Positions 55,314 to 64,000 of a DNA stretch of 64,000 bases are shown one piece after another; within the stretch, counting starts at the first letter, position 1; each line of letters starts with the position of its first letter. Both the position numbers and the translations under genes were made by a program. The stretch spans positions 1-64,000 of the forward strand of contig NZ_BATC01000009.1 of assembly GCF_000466985.1 (NCBI RefSeq), given 5' to 3'. The notes under the pieces were generated by a model. It was given only the letters and a program-made list of their open reading frames with translations, searched no databases and had not been told where the DNA came from. Source of the DNA: Brevundimonas abyssalis TAR-001 (GTDB lineage Bacteria; Pseudomonadota; Alphaproteobacteria; Caulobacterales; Caulobacteraceae).

Positions 55314-55790
55314 ATGACTACCCCCCACCCCCTCTCATGGCGCCCGCCCGCGCAACCGAAGACTCCGCCGGGGGCTCTGCCCCATTTCCGGGGTCCATAC
55401 ACTTGCGAAATGGCGTTCACCATGCCGCTGAGGCTCGGTCGCGCCATGCCAGACGCGCTTTTTGCAGCCTTGTTGACCCGCAGCCCCGACGCGGACGGTG
55501 GCAATTACCGAGAACTCGAGGGAGGCTGGCCCCGCCACCCCGTGCGGGTCGTCGGGCGTTCGTCGAAGTACCTGGCGGTCGATCATTCCTTGCTTTTTGA
55601 TGTACCGCCTCAGGACATTCCGAGCCTCGGCCTGTTCGATCACCCCGAACCGGGCGAGGGTCAGCTCTGGTTCTACGGAGCCTTGCGGGCGATTCGGACT
55701 CAGCCTCATCCGGAGAGCCGCTATGAGTTTCCTGCGTATGGCGTCCTTCTGAAGAAGCCCCCGTCAGCTGCACTGGCCGAGCATCCCTAG
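55314..55790 (+). CDS. Phage tail-fibre-like domain protein
   Basis: 158 residues. MPDALFAALLTRSPDADGGN, HPVRVVGRSSKYLAVDHSLL and IPSLGLFDHPEPGEGQLWFY follow the pattern of a domain found in tailed-phage neck or tail-fibre proteins (short N-terminal helix, then beta strands ending in WGLFD...G..L.FYG). No other structural phage gene is nearby, so it is probably a leftover or a moron. The N-terminal Pro-rich 25 residues may not belong to the domain. Confidence 0.4.
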   Translation: MTTPHPLSWRPPAQPKTPPGALPHFRGPYTCEMAFTMPLRLGRAMPDALFAALLTRSPDADGGNYRELEGGWPRHPVRVVGRSSKYLAVDHSLLFDVPPQDIPSLGLFDHPEPGEGQLWFYGALRAIRTQPHPESRYEFPAYGVLLKKPPSAALAEHP

Positions 55791-55952
55791 CCGTCTGTAC
55801 CGAGCCGTGGTCGCAAATCGCCCTAACCCCGGGGAGCGGCTCCACTCACACACTCCCAGGACAATTTATTGAGACTACACAACTGGCCGTCCCAACCACG
55901 GGGACATTAGGCCGCCTGGTGTCGCGTCACTATTGGCACAAAGGAGACACCC

Positions 55953-56987
55953 ATGATCGTGCCCCATGGAATGACGCTGAAGCTCGACCCTCGAGACGAG
56001 TATCAGCACGAGCCAGAAGCCGCTTCGAACTTCAACGAGAGCATGTACTTCGATGTGTTCGACAGGCGGCGGTCGATCGGTGCCTGGTTCCGGATCGGCA
56101 ATCGCGTCAATGAGGGACATGCGGAGGTCACAGTATGCGTTCATCTCTCGGACGGCCGCGTCGCCTTCTGGTTTGCCCGTCCGCAGATCGCGTCAAACGC
56201 CTCCCTCGATGCCGGCGGGTTCAAGGTTTCGGTCGTCGAGCCCTTTAAGGCTCTCCATATCGCCTACGAAGGCGAAGTGCTCATCCTGGATGACGCGAAA
56301 GCTCTGCGGGATGCCCGCTCGGCCTTCAAGCAGTCCCCCCGGGCCCACGCCTCGATCAGCCTCGATCTCAGCGGCGTTTCGCCCATGCACGGTGGAGAGA
56401 TCGTCAATCTCGACGGTTCCCGGTGGGACCTGGACCCGGAAACGTCCGCATATCGCGGCCACACCGAGCAGCACATCGCTGCCAGGGGAACCATCAGAGT
56501 CGGCGACACCGTTATCGACGTCGATGGGTTCGGGTTCCGCGACAAGTCGTGGGGTCCTCGTCACTGGGGAAATCTCTACTGGCACAAATGGACGCCGGTC
56601 ACCTTCGGCCCGGATTTCGGTGTCCTGCTGGCGCTCATGGGCCGTCCTGGCCAGGAGCCGGACGTGGTCGGCCATGTGTGGCGTGACGGAGCACTCCTGC
56701 CGCTGACCGACGCACGCCTGGACGTCGATTACGGGCCCGACTTCGTCCAGCGATCCATGACGCTCGAACTTGAGACTGCAGCAGGGCGTACGCTCATGAC
56801 GGGCGAAGTTCTATCGACGACGCCACTTCAGCATCGCAAGGCCAACCCAGCCGGCGGCGAAACTCTCGTTCGGATCATAAAGGGGGTGACCCTCTTCAAG
56901 TGCGAAGGCCGTGAAGCGTGGGGAATGTCCGAATTTTTGGATCTCGTCGAGGATGGACGCCCCGTCTCTACCCTGCGTCACCTGTGA
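55953..56987 (+). CDS. CrtC/AttH-like (DUF7064-type) protein
   Basis: 344 residues, strong AAAGGAGACACCC before the ATG. The C-terminal lipocalin-like part carries DGFGFRDKSWGPRHWGNLYW, the D-x-S-W-G-x-R motif of the AttH/hydroxyneurosporene-synthase superfamily; DUF7064/7065 proteins of this kind occur in steroid and terpenoid degradation clusters. First gene of an eight-gene plus-strand operon. Exact reaction unknown. Confidence 0.65.
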   Translation: MIVPHGMTLKLDPRDEYQHEPEAASNFNESMYFDVFDRRRSIGAWFRIGNRVNEGHAEVTVCVHLSDGRVAFWFARPQIASNASLDAGGFKVSVVEPFKALHIAYEGEVLILDDAKALRDARSAFKQSPRAHASISLDLSGVSPMHGGEIVNLDGSRWDLDPETSAYRGHTEQHIAARGTIRVGDTVIDVDGFGFRDKSWGPRHWGNLYWHKWTPVTFGPDFGVLLALMGRPGQEPDVVGHVWRDGALLPLTDARLDVDYGPDFVQRSMTLELETAAGRTLMTGEVLSTTPLQHRKANPAGGETLVRIIKGVTLFKCEGREAWGMSEFLDLVEDGRPVSTLRHL

Positions 56988-56999
56988 ACGGCTGACACA

Positions 57000-58034
57000 A
57001 TGGGCACATCCGCGGCGTCAATCGACATTCAAACCTTGGCCCGGTGGTTGGCGAGCAACCTTGAGGGCTTCGAGGGACCTGTAGAGGTCGAAAAATTTTC
57101 AGGGGGGCAATCCAATCCAACTTATCGCCTGCGCACGCCGGGTGGAGATTATGTCCTTCGGAGCAAGCCGCCCGGGCCGGTGCTCAATAACGCCCATGCC
57201 ATCGACCGGGAGTTCCGGGTCATGCAGGCTCTGGCGAGCCATGTTCCCGTGCCCCGGGTCAGACGACTTTGCGAAGACCCCTCGGTCATCGGGCGGAACT
57301 TTTACGTCATGGACTTCGTCGAAGGAGACATTCTCTGGCAGCCGGATCTGCCCGAGATCGAGCGCAACCGGCGACCGGCCTATTATAGGGCGCTTGCTGA
57401 AAGTCTGGCCGCCCTCCACGCAGTGGATCCCACATCCGTCGGCCTCGAAAATTTCGGCAAAGGCAGCGGCTATCTGGAACGCCAGATTTCGCGCTGGACG
57501 AGACAGTACCTAGCTGACGAACAGGCGGGGCGCACCGACCGTATGGATCAAGTCGCCCGTTGGCTCGCCGACAACGCTCCCGTTTCCACTGACGTGTCGA
57601 TCGTTCACGGCGATTACCGCGTCAACAATGTGATGTTTAAGCCGTCGGAGCCGCAAGTCGTCGCTATCTTGGACTGGGAGCTATCCACCCTAGGCAATCC
57701 GGCGACCGACTTCGCCTATCACCTGATGAAATACCGCATTCCAGCAGGAATTCCAGGCGGCGGCCTGAAAGGCCTCGATCTACCGGAATTAAACATCCCG
57801 ACTGAAGACGAACACATGCAGACCTATTGTGATCGCTCCGGGCGATCAGAGATCCCCCACCTGCAGTTCCACATTACCTTCAACATCTTTCGGTTTGCAG
57901 CAATCGTGCACGGGATCAAAGGGCGACTGCTGCGCGGCACTGCATCCTCCGACCGCGCAGGCGCCGTCGCCGATGCACTTGAGACCTATGTCGATCTGGC
58001 GTGGAACGAGGCGCGCCGCGCCGGCATGAAATGA
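57000..58034 (+). CDS. Phosphotransferase family protein (APH/ACAD10-like)
   Basis: 344 residues of the aminoglycoside-phosphotransferase fold: VEKFSGGQSNPTYRLRTPGG, YVLRSKPPGPVL with the ATP-contact lysine, VSIVHGDYRVNNVMFKPSEP (catalytic H-G-D-x-x-x-x-N) and AILDWELSTLGNPATDFAYH with the metal Asp. Proteins of this group accompany acyl-CoA dehydrogenases and phosphorylate hydroxyacyl-type substrates. The next gene starts inside its stop (AAATGA). Confidence 0.85.
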   Translation: MGTSAASIDIQTLARWLASNLEGFEGPVEVEKFSGGQSNPTYRLRTPGGDYVLRSKPPGPVLNNAHAIDREFRVMQALASHVPVPRVRRLCEDPSVIGRNFYVMDFVEGDILWQPDLPEIERNRRPAYYRALAESLAALHAVDPTSVGLENFGKGSGYLERQISRWTRQYLADEQAGRTDRMDQVARWLADNAPVSTDVSIVHGDYRVNNVMFKPSEPQVVAILDWELSTLGNPATDFAYHLMKYRIPAGIPGGGLKGLDLPELNIPTEDEHMQTYCDRSGRSEIPHLQFHITFNIFRFAAIVHGIKGRLLRGTASSDRAGAVADALETYVDLAWNEARRAGMK

Positions 58035-58870
58035 CTCATCTTGACCTTCGAGATATCTCGCCCGAACACGCGGAATCGGAGTTGGTCCGGCACATTGGCT
58101 TTACCTACGAAGATGTCTCCTCCGACAGCTTTAGGGTCCGCATCATACCGTCGGTCGCCGCCGTGACCGGCTCCGGGTCGAAGGTCATCGACAGGCGTAC
58201 TCTGGTGGCGGTGTCGGACCATGTCATGGGCCTCGCCATACATCTTGCGCTCGGCCAGAAAGCGCCGCTAGCGACGATTGATCTAAACTTCGGGCACATG
58301 CGGCCCCTCGAAGCCGGCGATGTCTTCATTCGTCTGAATCGGCCCACGACAGTCAGCCGAATAGCCTTTGTATCCGGGACAGTCGACCAGGGCGACACCT
58401 CGCTTCCGGCCGGCTCGGTCACCTCCCGGTTCCTGATCGGCGCCTGGCCCGGCGGTACGGTGTCGGAATTTCCTCCACCTGCAGACATGGATGTTTACCT
58501 CGAGGGGGTCGATAGCTTCGCCGCCTTCGCCGGCTTACCGGCGGCGGGTGCCGCCACGAACGACTTCGATCTGCAGCCGCATCCCCGGACGATCGGAGCA
58601 AGGTCGGTCCCCGCCTTCCATGGCGGCATCGTCGCGGCTGGACTGGCGACATCAGCTGCTGCCTTGGCAGAAAAGGAACGCGGATCGGCGGCGCTCTTAC
58701 GGAGCGAGGCCATCAACTATCTCCGAGCGGCGTTCGCGACGACCTCGATTCAGTACAGGTCGGAGATCATTTCAAGCGGTCGCAACCTGATGCGCATTCG
58801 AGCAAGTGCCCATCAGAATGGAGACGCCCGGCCCGTGGCCCAGTCTCTCGTCCTGTTTGAAATCGCATAG
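58031..58870 (+). CDS. Double-hotdog thioesterase-like protein (PaaI/acyl-CoA thioesterase type)
   Basis: 279 residues from ATG 58031. Two hotdog halves: residues ~45-140 with RRTLVAVSDHVMGLAIHLAL and LNFGHMRPLEAGDVFIRLNR, and ~185-275 with SVPAFHGGIVAAGLATSAAA and RAAFATTSIQYRSEIISSGR. The H-G-G in the second half and D-H in the first resemble PaaI-type active sites. It may hydrolyse or bind an acyl-CoA made by this operon. Confidence 0.7.
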   Translation: MTHLDLRDISPEHAESELVRHIGFTYEDVSSDSFRVRIIPSVAAVTGSGSKVIDRRTLVAVSDHVMGLAIHLALGQKAPLATIDLNFGHMRPLEAGDVFIRLNRPTTVSRIAFVSGTVDQGDTSLPAGSVTSRFLIGAWPGGTVSEFPPPADMDVYLEGVDSFAAFAGLPAAGAATNDFDLQPHPRTIGARSVPAFHGGIVAAGLATSAAALAEKERGSAALLRSEAINYLRAAFATTSIQYRSEIISSGRNLMRIRASAHQNGDARPVAQSLVLFEIA

Positions 58871-58950
58871 CACGATTGTCCGTCCCCCCTCGTGGGTACG
58901 TGACGGCTCCTACGTCCCGGTCCACCATACTGAAAAGTAGGAGACGCCAA

Positions 58951-60249
58951 GTGACTCAACACTATGACGCCGTGGTCATCGGCGCTGGCGCCGGGGGAAT
59001 GTGTGCGGCGGCGCGTCTGACTGTTGCGGGAAGGTCCGTTCTACTGATCGACGAAAACGATCGCGTCGGCGGTCGCGCGACGTCTTTCGAGAAAGAGGGC
59101 TTCATCCTCAATGTCGGCGCCATCGCCATCGAGCGCGGCGGCATCTTTGACGACACCTTCCAACTGGCCGGCGTCCCGCTCGATATCCGCGAACCCAACC
59201 CCGCGACGGTGTTTCGCATCGACGGCAAGACTCTTGATGTTTCAAAGGGTGGCTGGGCGTTTCTTCTGGGCGGTTTCACGAAACAGGCCGCCAAGATCGG
59301 CACCAAATTCGCTGACGCGCGAGCAGGCGACCTTCCCGAAGCGCGGATCACCACCGCTGAATGGCTCTCTGGCCTGACTAAGAACACCACGGTCCATCGC
59401 CTGTTCCGTAACCTGTGCGCGGCGATCTTCGCGGTGAACGCCGATGAACTGCCGGCGCGCGCCTTCCTCGTCTATTTCGGCACCAAAGGCGCCTTCAAGC
59501 GCTTCGGATTCTGTCCTCGTGGCACAATCGGGCTCTGGAATGACCTTGCAGACGCCCTCCGTGAGAAGGGTGCTGAAATCCGGCTTGAAACGCGTGCAAG
59601 CCGCATAAACATTGAGGAAGGCGTGGCCCGATCCGTAACCTTCACGGCCAACGGCACGGAAGAGACCGTGACCGCCGATGTGGTCATCAGCAACGCCGGC
59701 CCTCTAGCCACGATCGGTCTGGTGGGACCGGAGGCCTTTGGCCCGGACTATGTCGCCGAGGCGAACCGGGTAGTACGTCCCGCCGCGAACATCGTCATAG
59801 ATTTCGCCAGCCGCGAGGCACTAATCGACGCCCCTAGTCTGGTGACATTCGGGGATACAAAGCGCCTCTGCAACATCGTGGACATGACCATGACCTGCCC
59901 TGAAATGGCTCCAGTGGGTTGGCGGCTTTACAAGGCCTACGCCGTGCCCATCCCTGCGCTCGGCGACTTTGACGCCGAGCATGAGATTGAGGCCTCACTC
60001 GCCGAACTTCACTCAGAATACCCCCAGTCCGTTCACGCGCGGATTCTCAACATCAAGGTCATGCGCGACGGCTGGCCAGCCCAGCGCAGCTGCGCCGGCT
60101 ACGACATGGACCAAGCGACTCCGGTCGCCAATCTTTGGAACGTCGGAGATGCTGTGAAGACATACGGCTCCGGCGGCACCGAAGCCTGCGCTGAAACCGC
60201 CAGGATCGTTTCCGCCGCAGCGCTGGCAATGTTGGAGCCTGCTCGATGA
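58951..60249 (+). CDS. FAD-dependent oxidoreductase, phytoene desaturase-like
   Basis: 432 residues from GTG 58951; AGGAG eleven bases upstream fixes this start instead of an in-frame ATG at 58876. YDAVVIGAGAGGMCAAARLT with RVGGRATSFEKEGFILNVGA is the amino-oxidase/phytoene-desaturase fold, and the C-terminal VANLWNVGDAVKTYGSGGTE is the second FAD motif. It probably introduces or reduces a double bond in the operon substrate; the substrate is not known. Confidence 0.82.
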   Translation: MTQHYDAVVIGAGAGGMCAAARLTVAGRSVLLIDENDRVGGRATSFEKEGFILNVGAIAIERGGIFDDTFQLAGVPLDIREPNPATVFRIDGKTLDVSKGGWAFLLGGFTKQAAKIGTKFADARAGDLPEARITTAEWLSGLTKNTTVHRLFRNLCAAIFAVNADELPARAFLVYFGTKGAFKRFGFCPRGTIGLWNDLADALREKGAEIRLETRASRINIEEGVARSVTFTANGTEETVTADVVISNAGPLATIGLVGPEAFGPDYVAEANRVVRPAANIVIDFASREALIDAPSLVTFGDTKRLCNIVDMTMTCPEMAPVGWRLYKAYAVPIPALGDFDAEHEIEASLAELHSEYPQSVHARILNIKVMRDGWPAQRSCAGYDMDQATPVANLWNVGDAVKTYGSGGTEACAETARIVSAAALAMLEPAR

Positions 60250-61043
60250 GCGGCGATGGCCGCGCCGCCCGTGTCGACCTCAAGATCGAGGATGGGCTCG
60301 CCATCATCTCTCTGGTGCGCCCCAAGGCCGGGAACGCTCTGGATGACCAGAGCGGTCGCGAGCTTAATCAAGCGGCCCTGGAAAGCGCCATGTCGTCCCA
60401 GGTTCGCGCTGTGCTCCTGCGGGCGGACGGCCCGAACTTCTGCTTCGGTGGCGACCTGGGTCATGTCGCGAACCAAAAAGACCCGGCGCGGGCCTTGCGT
60501 GAAATGACTCAGGACTTCCACAATGCCATTCTCACCCTGACCCGGATGAACGCGCCGCTAGTCTGCGCTATACGGGGAGCGGCGACCGGCGCGGGGCTCT
60601 CGTTGGCTGCCGCATCAGACTACGTCGTGGCTTCCGAAACCGCCTTGTTCGCATACGCTTACACGGGCGTGGGCTTCAGCGCGGACGGCGGGCTGACATG
60701 GACCTTGCCGCGTCTGATCGGCCTTCGAAACTTCCAGACGATGTATCTGACCAATCGCCGGGTAGCGGCGCAGGAAGCGCTCGACCTGGGCATCGTCAGT
60801 GAGGTTGTTATCGACACCGAGATGGACGCCAGAGCTCACGCGCTTGCCCTCGAACTATCCCAAGGCCCGACCCTCGCCTTCGGGGTCGTAAAGCGCCTTG
60901 CGGCGGACAGTTTTAACTCGGCTTTTCCGGCGCAGCTACAGGTCGAGTCTGAACGACTTGCCGAGCTCGTTCAGACGGCCGACGCAAAGGGCGCAATCGA
61001 CGCCCTTCTCAATCGACGCTCCCCCGTATTTCGCGGCGTCTAA
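60246..61043 (+). CDS. Enoyl-CoA hydratase/isomerase family protein, first copy
   Basis: 265 residues, ATGA overlap with the previous gene. IISLVRPKAGNALDDQSGRE, the oxyanion FCFGGDLGHVA, and CAIRGAATGAGLSLAAASDY are the crotonase pattern. At the usual first catalytic Glu position (helix after GVGFSADGG) the sequence is SADGGLTWTLPRLIGLRNFQ, which lacks glutamate at one of the two usual sites, so it may act as isomerase or hydrolase rather than hydratase. Confidence 0.83.
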   Translation: MSGDGRAARVDLKIEDGLAIISLVRPKAGNALDDQSGRELNQAALESAMSSQVRAVLLRADGPNFCFGGDLGHVANQKDPARALREMTQDFHNAILTLTRMNAPLVCAIRGAATGAGLSLAAASDYVVASETALFAYAYTGVGFSADGGLTWTLPRLIGLRNFQTMYLTNRRVAAQEALDLGIVSEVVIDTEMDARAHALALELSQGPTLAFGVVKRLAADSFNSAFPAQLQVESERLAELVQTADAKGAIDALLNRRSPVFRGV

Positions 61044-61061
61044 CTGGCATCAGGATAGGTC

Positions 61062-62222
61062 ATGAGTGATACTCTGAACATCGACGGTGCCTTCCTGTCG
61101 GAAGAGCACCGCCTGCTGCGCGACCAGGTCCAGCGGCTTGTGCGAGAGGAAATTCAGCCCTCTGCGGACCAATGGGAGGAGGACGGCCGTGTTCCGGATA
61201 GTGTCTTTCGTCGACTTGGCGAGCTCGGCCTCCTCGGCCTCGCCTTTCCCGAGGCCGACGGCGGCTCCGGTATGGACGCTGTCGCCTCCCTGATCCTGAA
61301 TGAGGAGCTGGGGCGATCCGGCTATGGCGGACCGACTGCGGGCCTGACCGTTCACACCGACATGTCCGCTCTCCATCTGGCGCGCGTCGGGACGGCGGAA
61401 CAGAAGGCGAGATTTCTGCCGAGGATCCTCACGGGCGAAACCATTTGCGCGCTGGGTGTTACGGAGCCGGCCGGTGGTTCAGACCTGACGCGCATCGCAA
61501 CGACTGCGCGGCGAGAGGATGACACCTATATCCTGAACGGATCGAAGACATTCATCACCAACGCCAATATCGCCGACGTCTTCTTCGTGATCGCTCGCAC
61601 CTCAGCTGAAGCTCGCGGCGGGTCTGGTTTTTCACTGTTTGTGGTTCAGCGAGACACCCCGGGCTTCAGCAACGGCGAGCGGTTCAAAAAGACGGGTTGG
61701 CACGGTTCCGACACGGGGGAACTGCGCTTCGACGAGGCGCGCGTGCCCGCCGCCAACCTGCTCGGTGAAGAGGGGCGAGGCTTCTACTACATGATGAAGG
61801 GCCTGGATCATGAGCGCCTGTGCGCGGCCGGTCAGGTCCTGGGCCTGGCCCAGGCGGCAATCGATCACACACTCGAATGGACACGCGGCCGACAGGCCTT
61901 TGGCGGCGTACTGTGGGATCTCCAGGTCATCCGGCACGAGATGGCCAAACTGGCGACAGAACTGCTGGCCGCGCGGGCCTTCACCTACCTCGTGGCCATG
62001 AAGGCCGCGCGTGGCGAGCCGATCCAGATGGAAGGCGCGATGTTGAAGGCGCACGTACCCGAGCTTGGAAACCGGATCGCTTACAAATGCGTCCAGTATC
62101 ATGGAGGTGGCGGCTATATTCACGGCACGCCGGTTGAGCGGATTTCTCGTGATCTACGCCTGCTCAGCATCGGCGGCGGAGCCTCCGAGGTGATGTACGA
62201 CGAGGTAGCCAAGCGCCTCTGA
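61062..62222 (+). CDS. Acyl-CoA dehydrogenase
   Basis: 386 residues, standard length. FLSEEHRLLRDQVQRLVREE, CALGVTEPAGGSDLTRIATT (flavin and substrate loop), TFITNANIADVFFVIARTS, FKKTGWHGSDTGELRFDEAR and the C-terminal CVQYHGGGGYIHGTPVERIS. The base in the G-G-x-G-Y loop appears as YHGGGGY rather than the E-G form in some relatives; the other catalytic Glu option lies in the preceding helix. It oxidises an acyl-CoA in the cytoplasm, passing electrons to ETF. Confidence 0.88.
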   Translation: MSDTLNIDGAFLSEEHRLLRDQVQRLVREEIQPSADQWEEDGRVPDSVFRRLGELGLLGLAFPEADGGSGMDAVASLILNEELGRSGYGGPTAGLTVHTDMSALHLARVGTAEQKARFLPRILTGETICALGVTEPAGGSDLTRIATTARREDDTYILNGSKTFITNANIADVFFVIARTSAEARGGSGFSLFVVQRDTPGFSNGERFKKTGWHGSDTGELRFDEARVPAANLLGEEGRGFYYMMKGLDHERLCAAGQVLGLAQAAIDHTLEWTRGRQAFGGVLWDLQVIRHEMAKLATELLAARAFTYLVAMKAARGEPIQMEGAMLKAHVPELGNRIAYKCVQYHGGGGYIHGTPVERISRDLRLLSIGGGASEVMYDEVAKRL

Positions 62223-62242
62223 CCCGTCCCCGACGCCGGGAC

Positions 62243-63091
62243 ATGCCCATCGTACCGCGATCCGTCACTGTCCTGCCGATGGACCCGCTTGACTCCGAAC
62301 ACCCTGATGACGCCGCCCAGTCTCCGCGTGTCGTCCTGGAACATGTTGATCCGGGGATCACCATTGTTCGTCTGAACCGCCCGGACAAGCGCAATGCGCT
62401 GGACATTCCGATGCGTCAGGCGATTTCAGCTGCCTTTGTAGAGCTGGCCGCGGACCCCCGAATCCGCTGCGTCGTGTTGACGGGCGGCGATAGCGTTTTC
62501 GCCGCCGGGGCCGACCTGAACATGCTCGTTGATCGGGACGCTGAGCAGACGGCTGCGCTTGATCTTCCTCAGTATTGGAGGCCCGTTGCAAGCTTTCCCA
62601 AACCCGTTATCGCCGCCGTCAACGGTGTGGCATTCGGCGCCGGGTGTGAGCTGACAATGATGTGCGACATCATCGTCGCTGGCCAATCGGCAAAATTCGG
62701 ACAGCCGGAAGCGGCCGTCGGCATCATGCCGGGCGCCGGTGGCGTTCAGCGCCTGGGCCGCCTGATCGGAAGCAAGGCCGCGTCCTTGATGCTCTTTACC
62801 GCTGAGCCACTCGACGCCGCCCGCGCCTTTGAGCTTGGTCTGGTCAGCGCGCTGGTCGAGCCCGAGGCGGTCATGACCCGTGCGCTTGACCTGGCCAAGA
62901 GGATCGCACGCATGCCGCCCAGAGCCCTTGTCGCCATCAAGCGCAATCTCCAGGGTGGAGCCGATCTACCACTCGATGCCGCCCTCAGACTGGAGCAACG
63001 GGAGTTCCTCCAGCTGTTTGATACAGCAGACAAGACTGAGGGCATGAAAGCCTTCCTTGATCGTCGCAAACCCAACTTCACCGGCTCCTGA
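62243..63091 (+). CDS. Enoyl-CoA hydratase, second copy
   Basis: 282 residues from ATG 62243, or 270 from ATG 62279. ITIVRLNRPDKRNALDIPMR, VFAAGADLNMLVDRD, AVNGVAFGAGCELTMMCDII and FGQPEAAVGIMPGAGGVQRL carry both oxyanion-hole segments and the two catalytic glutamates (in AGCELTM and QPEAAVG), so this copy looks like a true hydratase, unlike the first. Next gene seven bases downstream. Confidence 0.88.
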   Translation: MPIVPRSVTVLPMDPLDSEHPDDAAQSPRVVLEHVDPGITIVRLNRPDKRNALDIPMRQAISAAFVELAADPRIRCVVLTGGDSVFAAGADLNMLVDRDAEQTAALDLPQYWRPVASFPKPVIAAVNGVAFGAGCELTMMCDIIVAGQSAKFGQPEAAVGIMPGAGGVQRLGRLIGSKAASLMLFTAEPLDAARAFELGLVSALVEPEAVMTRALDLAKRIARMPPRALVAIKRNLQGGADLPLDAALRLEQREFLQLFDTADKTEGMKAFLDRRKPNFTGS

Positions 63092-63098
63092 GGCGAAC

Positions 63099-64000
63099 AT
63101 GTCTGGCGAGAAATATCGGATCGGCGTCGTGGGTCTGGGCGTCATGGGGCGCGGAATCGCGCAGCTCTTCGCAACCACCGGCCACACCGTCACCATGTAT
63201 GACTCGGCGCCCGGCGGCGCGCGGGGACCGCGTGACCAGATCGCTGCAATCCTTGATCAGTTGGCCGGCAAAGGCAGGATATCGGCGGACGTCGCCCGCG
63301 AGGCTCGCGGGCGTCTGCTTCCTGTGGAGCGGCTAGACGGCTTGGCGGAGTGCGATGTTGTCATCGAGGCGATCGTCGAAGATCTCAATGCCAAGGTGTC
63401 TCTGGTCTCCGCACTAGAAGTCATCCTTGGCGAGGAGGCTATGATCGCTTCCAACACGTCTTCGCTGCTGATTTCACAAATCGCTTCCGGTGCCCGTCGG
63501 CCGGAGCGCATCGCCGGACTGCACTTCTTCAATCCGGTGCCACTCATGAAGGTGGTGGAGGTGATTGCGGGCGCACGCACTTCTTCCGACGTCGCCGCAG
63601 CGCTCAAGACGATGATCGAGGCAACGGGGCATCGCGCGGTTTCAGCCCAGGACCAGCCGGGCTTCCTCGTCAATCACGCAGGGCGCGGGCTCTACACCGA
63701 GGGCCTGGCGTTGCTGGAGGATGGCATCGCGTCGCATGCCGACATCGATCAGGTCCTCAAGGACGCCGCCGGCTTCCGCATGGGGCCCTTCGAGCTCTTC
63801 GACTTGACCGGCATCGATGTGTCAGGACGCGTCCTGCAGGGCATTTTCGAACAGTTCCAGTTTGAGCCGCGCTTCCGTCCCTCATCGCTCGTGCCGCCAC
63901 GGATTGCGGCGGGCCTTTTCGGACGGAAGACGGGACAGGGCTGGTACGACTATCGAGAGGGAACCCCCTCTGCTCAACGGGATCCGTCGAGCACCATTGG
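63099..64000 (+). CDS. 3-hydroxyacyl-CoA dehydrogenase (runs off right edge)
   Basis: 300 codons are visible without a stop. YRIGVVGLGVMGRGIAQLFA is the NAD-binding Rossmann motif, CDVVIEAIVEDLNAKVSLVS, SNTSSLLISQIASGARRPER, GLHFFNPVPLMKVVEVI with the catalytic His, and GFLVNHAGRGLYTEGLALLE complete the NAD and catalytic domains; MGPFELFDLTGIDV begins the C-terminal helical domain. It oxidises 3-hydroxyacyl-CoA after the hydratase step, which fits the operon order dehydrogenase - hydratase - dehydrogenase. Confidence 0.92.
   Translation, partial: MSGEKYRIGVVGLGVMGRGIAQLFATTGHTVTMYDSAPGGARGPRDQIAAILDQLAGKGRISADVAREARGRLLPVERLDGLAECDVVIEAIVEDLNAKVSLVSALEVILGEEAMIASNTSSLLISQIASGARRPERIAGLHFFNPVPLMKVVEVIAGARTSSDVAAALKTMIEATGHRAVSAQDQPGFLVNHAGRGLYTEGLALLEDGIASHADIDQVLKDAAGFRMGPFELFDLTGIDVSGRVLQGIFEQFQFEPRFRPSSLVPPRIAAGLFGRKTGQGWYDYREGTPSAQRDPSSTI

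Overview
The window comes from a high-GC alphaproteobacterium, most likely a member of the Caulobacteraceae close to Brevundimonas or Caulobacter. The basis is the split F1 operon atpH-A-G-D-C without F0 genes, a Flp/Tad pilin with TadE-like and CpaC-like proteins, CtrA-like TTAA boxes beside the pilin gene, and the order priA / transaldolase / DUF484 / xerC. Species identity is an inference; nothing here was searched.

Layout. 1-2.6 kb: tight-adherence pilus genes. 2.6-3.5 kb: ebfC-recR. 3.6-8.6 kb: F1 ATP synthase on the minus strand. 8.9-33.5 kb: chromosomal genes (terC, priA, transaldolase, DUF484-xerC, two paralogous double-domain aspartyl proteases, an FAD oxidoreductase with the KDO genes kdsD and kdsB, a serine hydrolase, an AsmA-like protein, AMP nucleosidase, a methyltransferase, pabB, phoX), with two families of intergenic repeats around 26.7-27.0 kb. 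33.75 kb: tRNA-Val(GAC). 34.4-55.8 kb: accessory island. 55.95-64 kb: one-strand catabolic operon for a CoA-linked substrate, running off the window edge.

The island holds several candidate defence or stress modules side by side: (a) a coupled three-gene operon (STAS-like/DUF4325-like protein, unknown protein, cysteine-rich DUF4417-like protein) facing a GHKL ATPase-like gene; (b) a PD-(D/E)XK nuclease-like gene followed by a Ski2-like helicase, resembling Hachiman/AbpAB; (c) a bacterial ubiquitin-like operon (multiubiquitin-family protein, E2-like, JAB-E1 fusion, DUF6527) divergent from (d) an operon of XRE repressor, IrrE/ImmA-like metallopeptidase, two small unknown genes, an HEIGH metalloprotease and a dCTP deaminase. 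Modules c and d share one intergenic region in which two divergent promoters lie inside a 19-bp near-perfect inverted repeat, so joint control by the XRE protein is likely. In module c the E1 has serines where I would expect a CxxC pair, and the E2 has no cysteine at all. Mobility functions follow: RusA, two tyrosine integrases each with its own excisionase-like gene, a GIY-YIG-like gene and a phage-type repressor, then decayed or mis-sequenced phage-like genes.

Sequence quality. At least sixteen reading-frame breaks can be placed. Nine lie in 2.3-27.3 kb, several in essential genes (atpA, atpG, priA), and all nine are repaired by adding one base. Seven more fall in 50.5-55.2 kb. None was seen from 27.3 to 50.5 kb or after 55.3 kb. 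I treat the core breaks as probable sequencing errors and give the full repaired extents.
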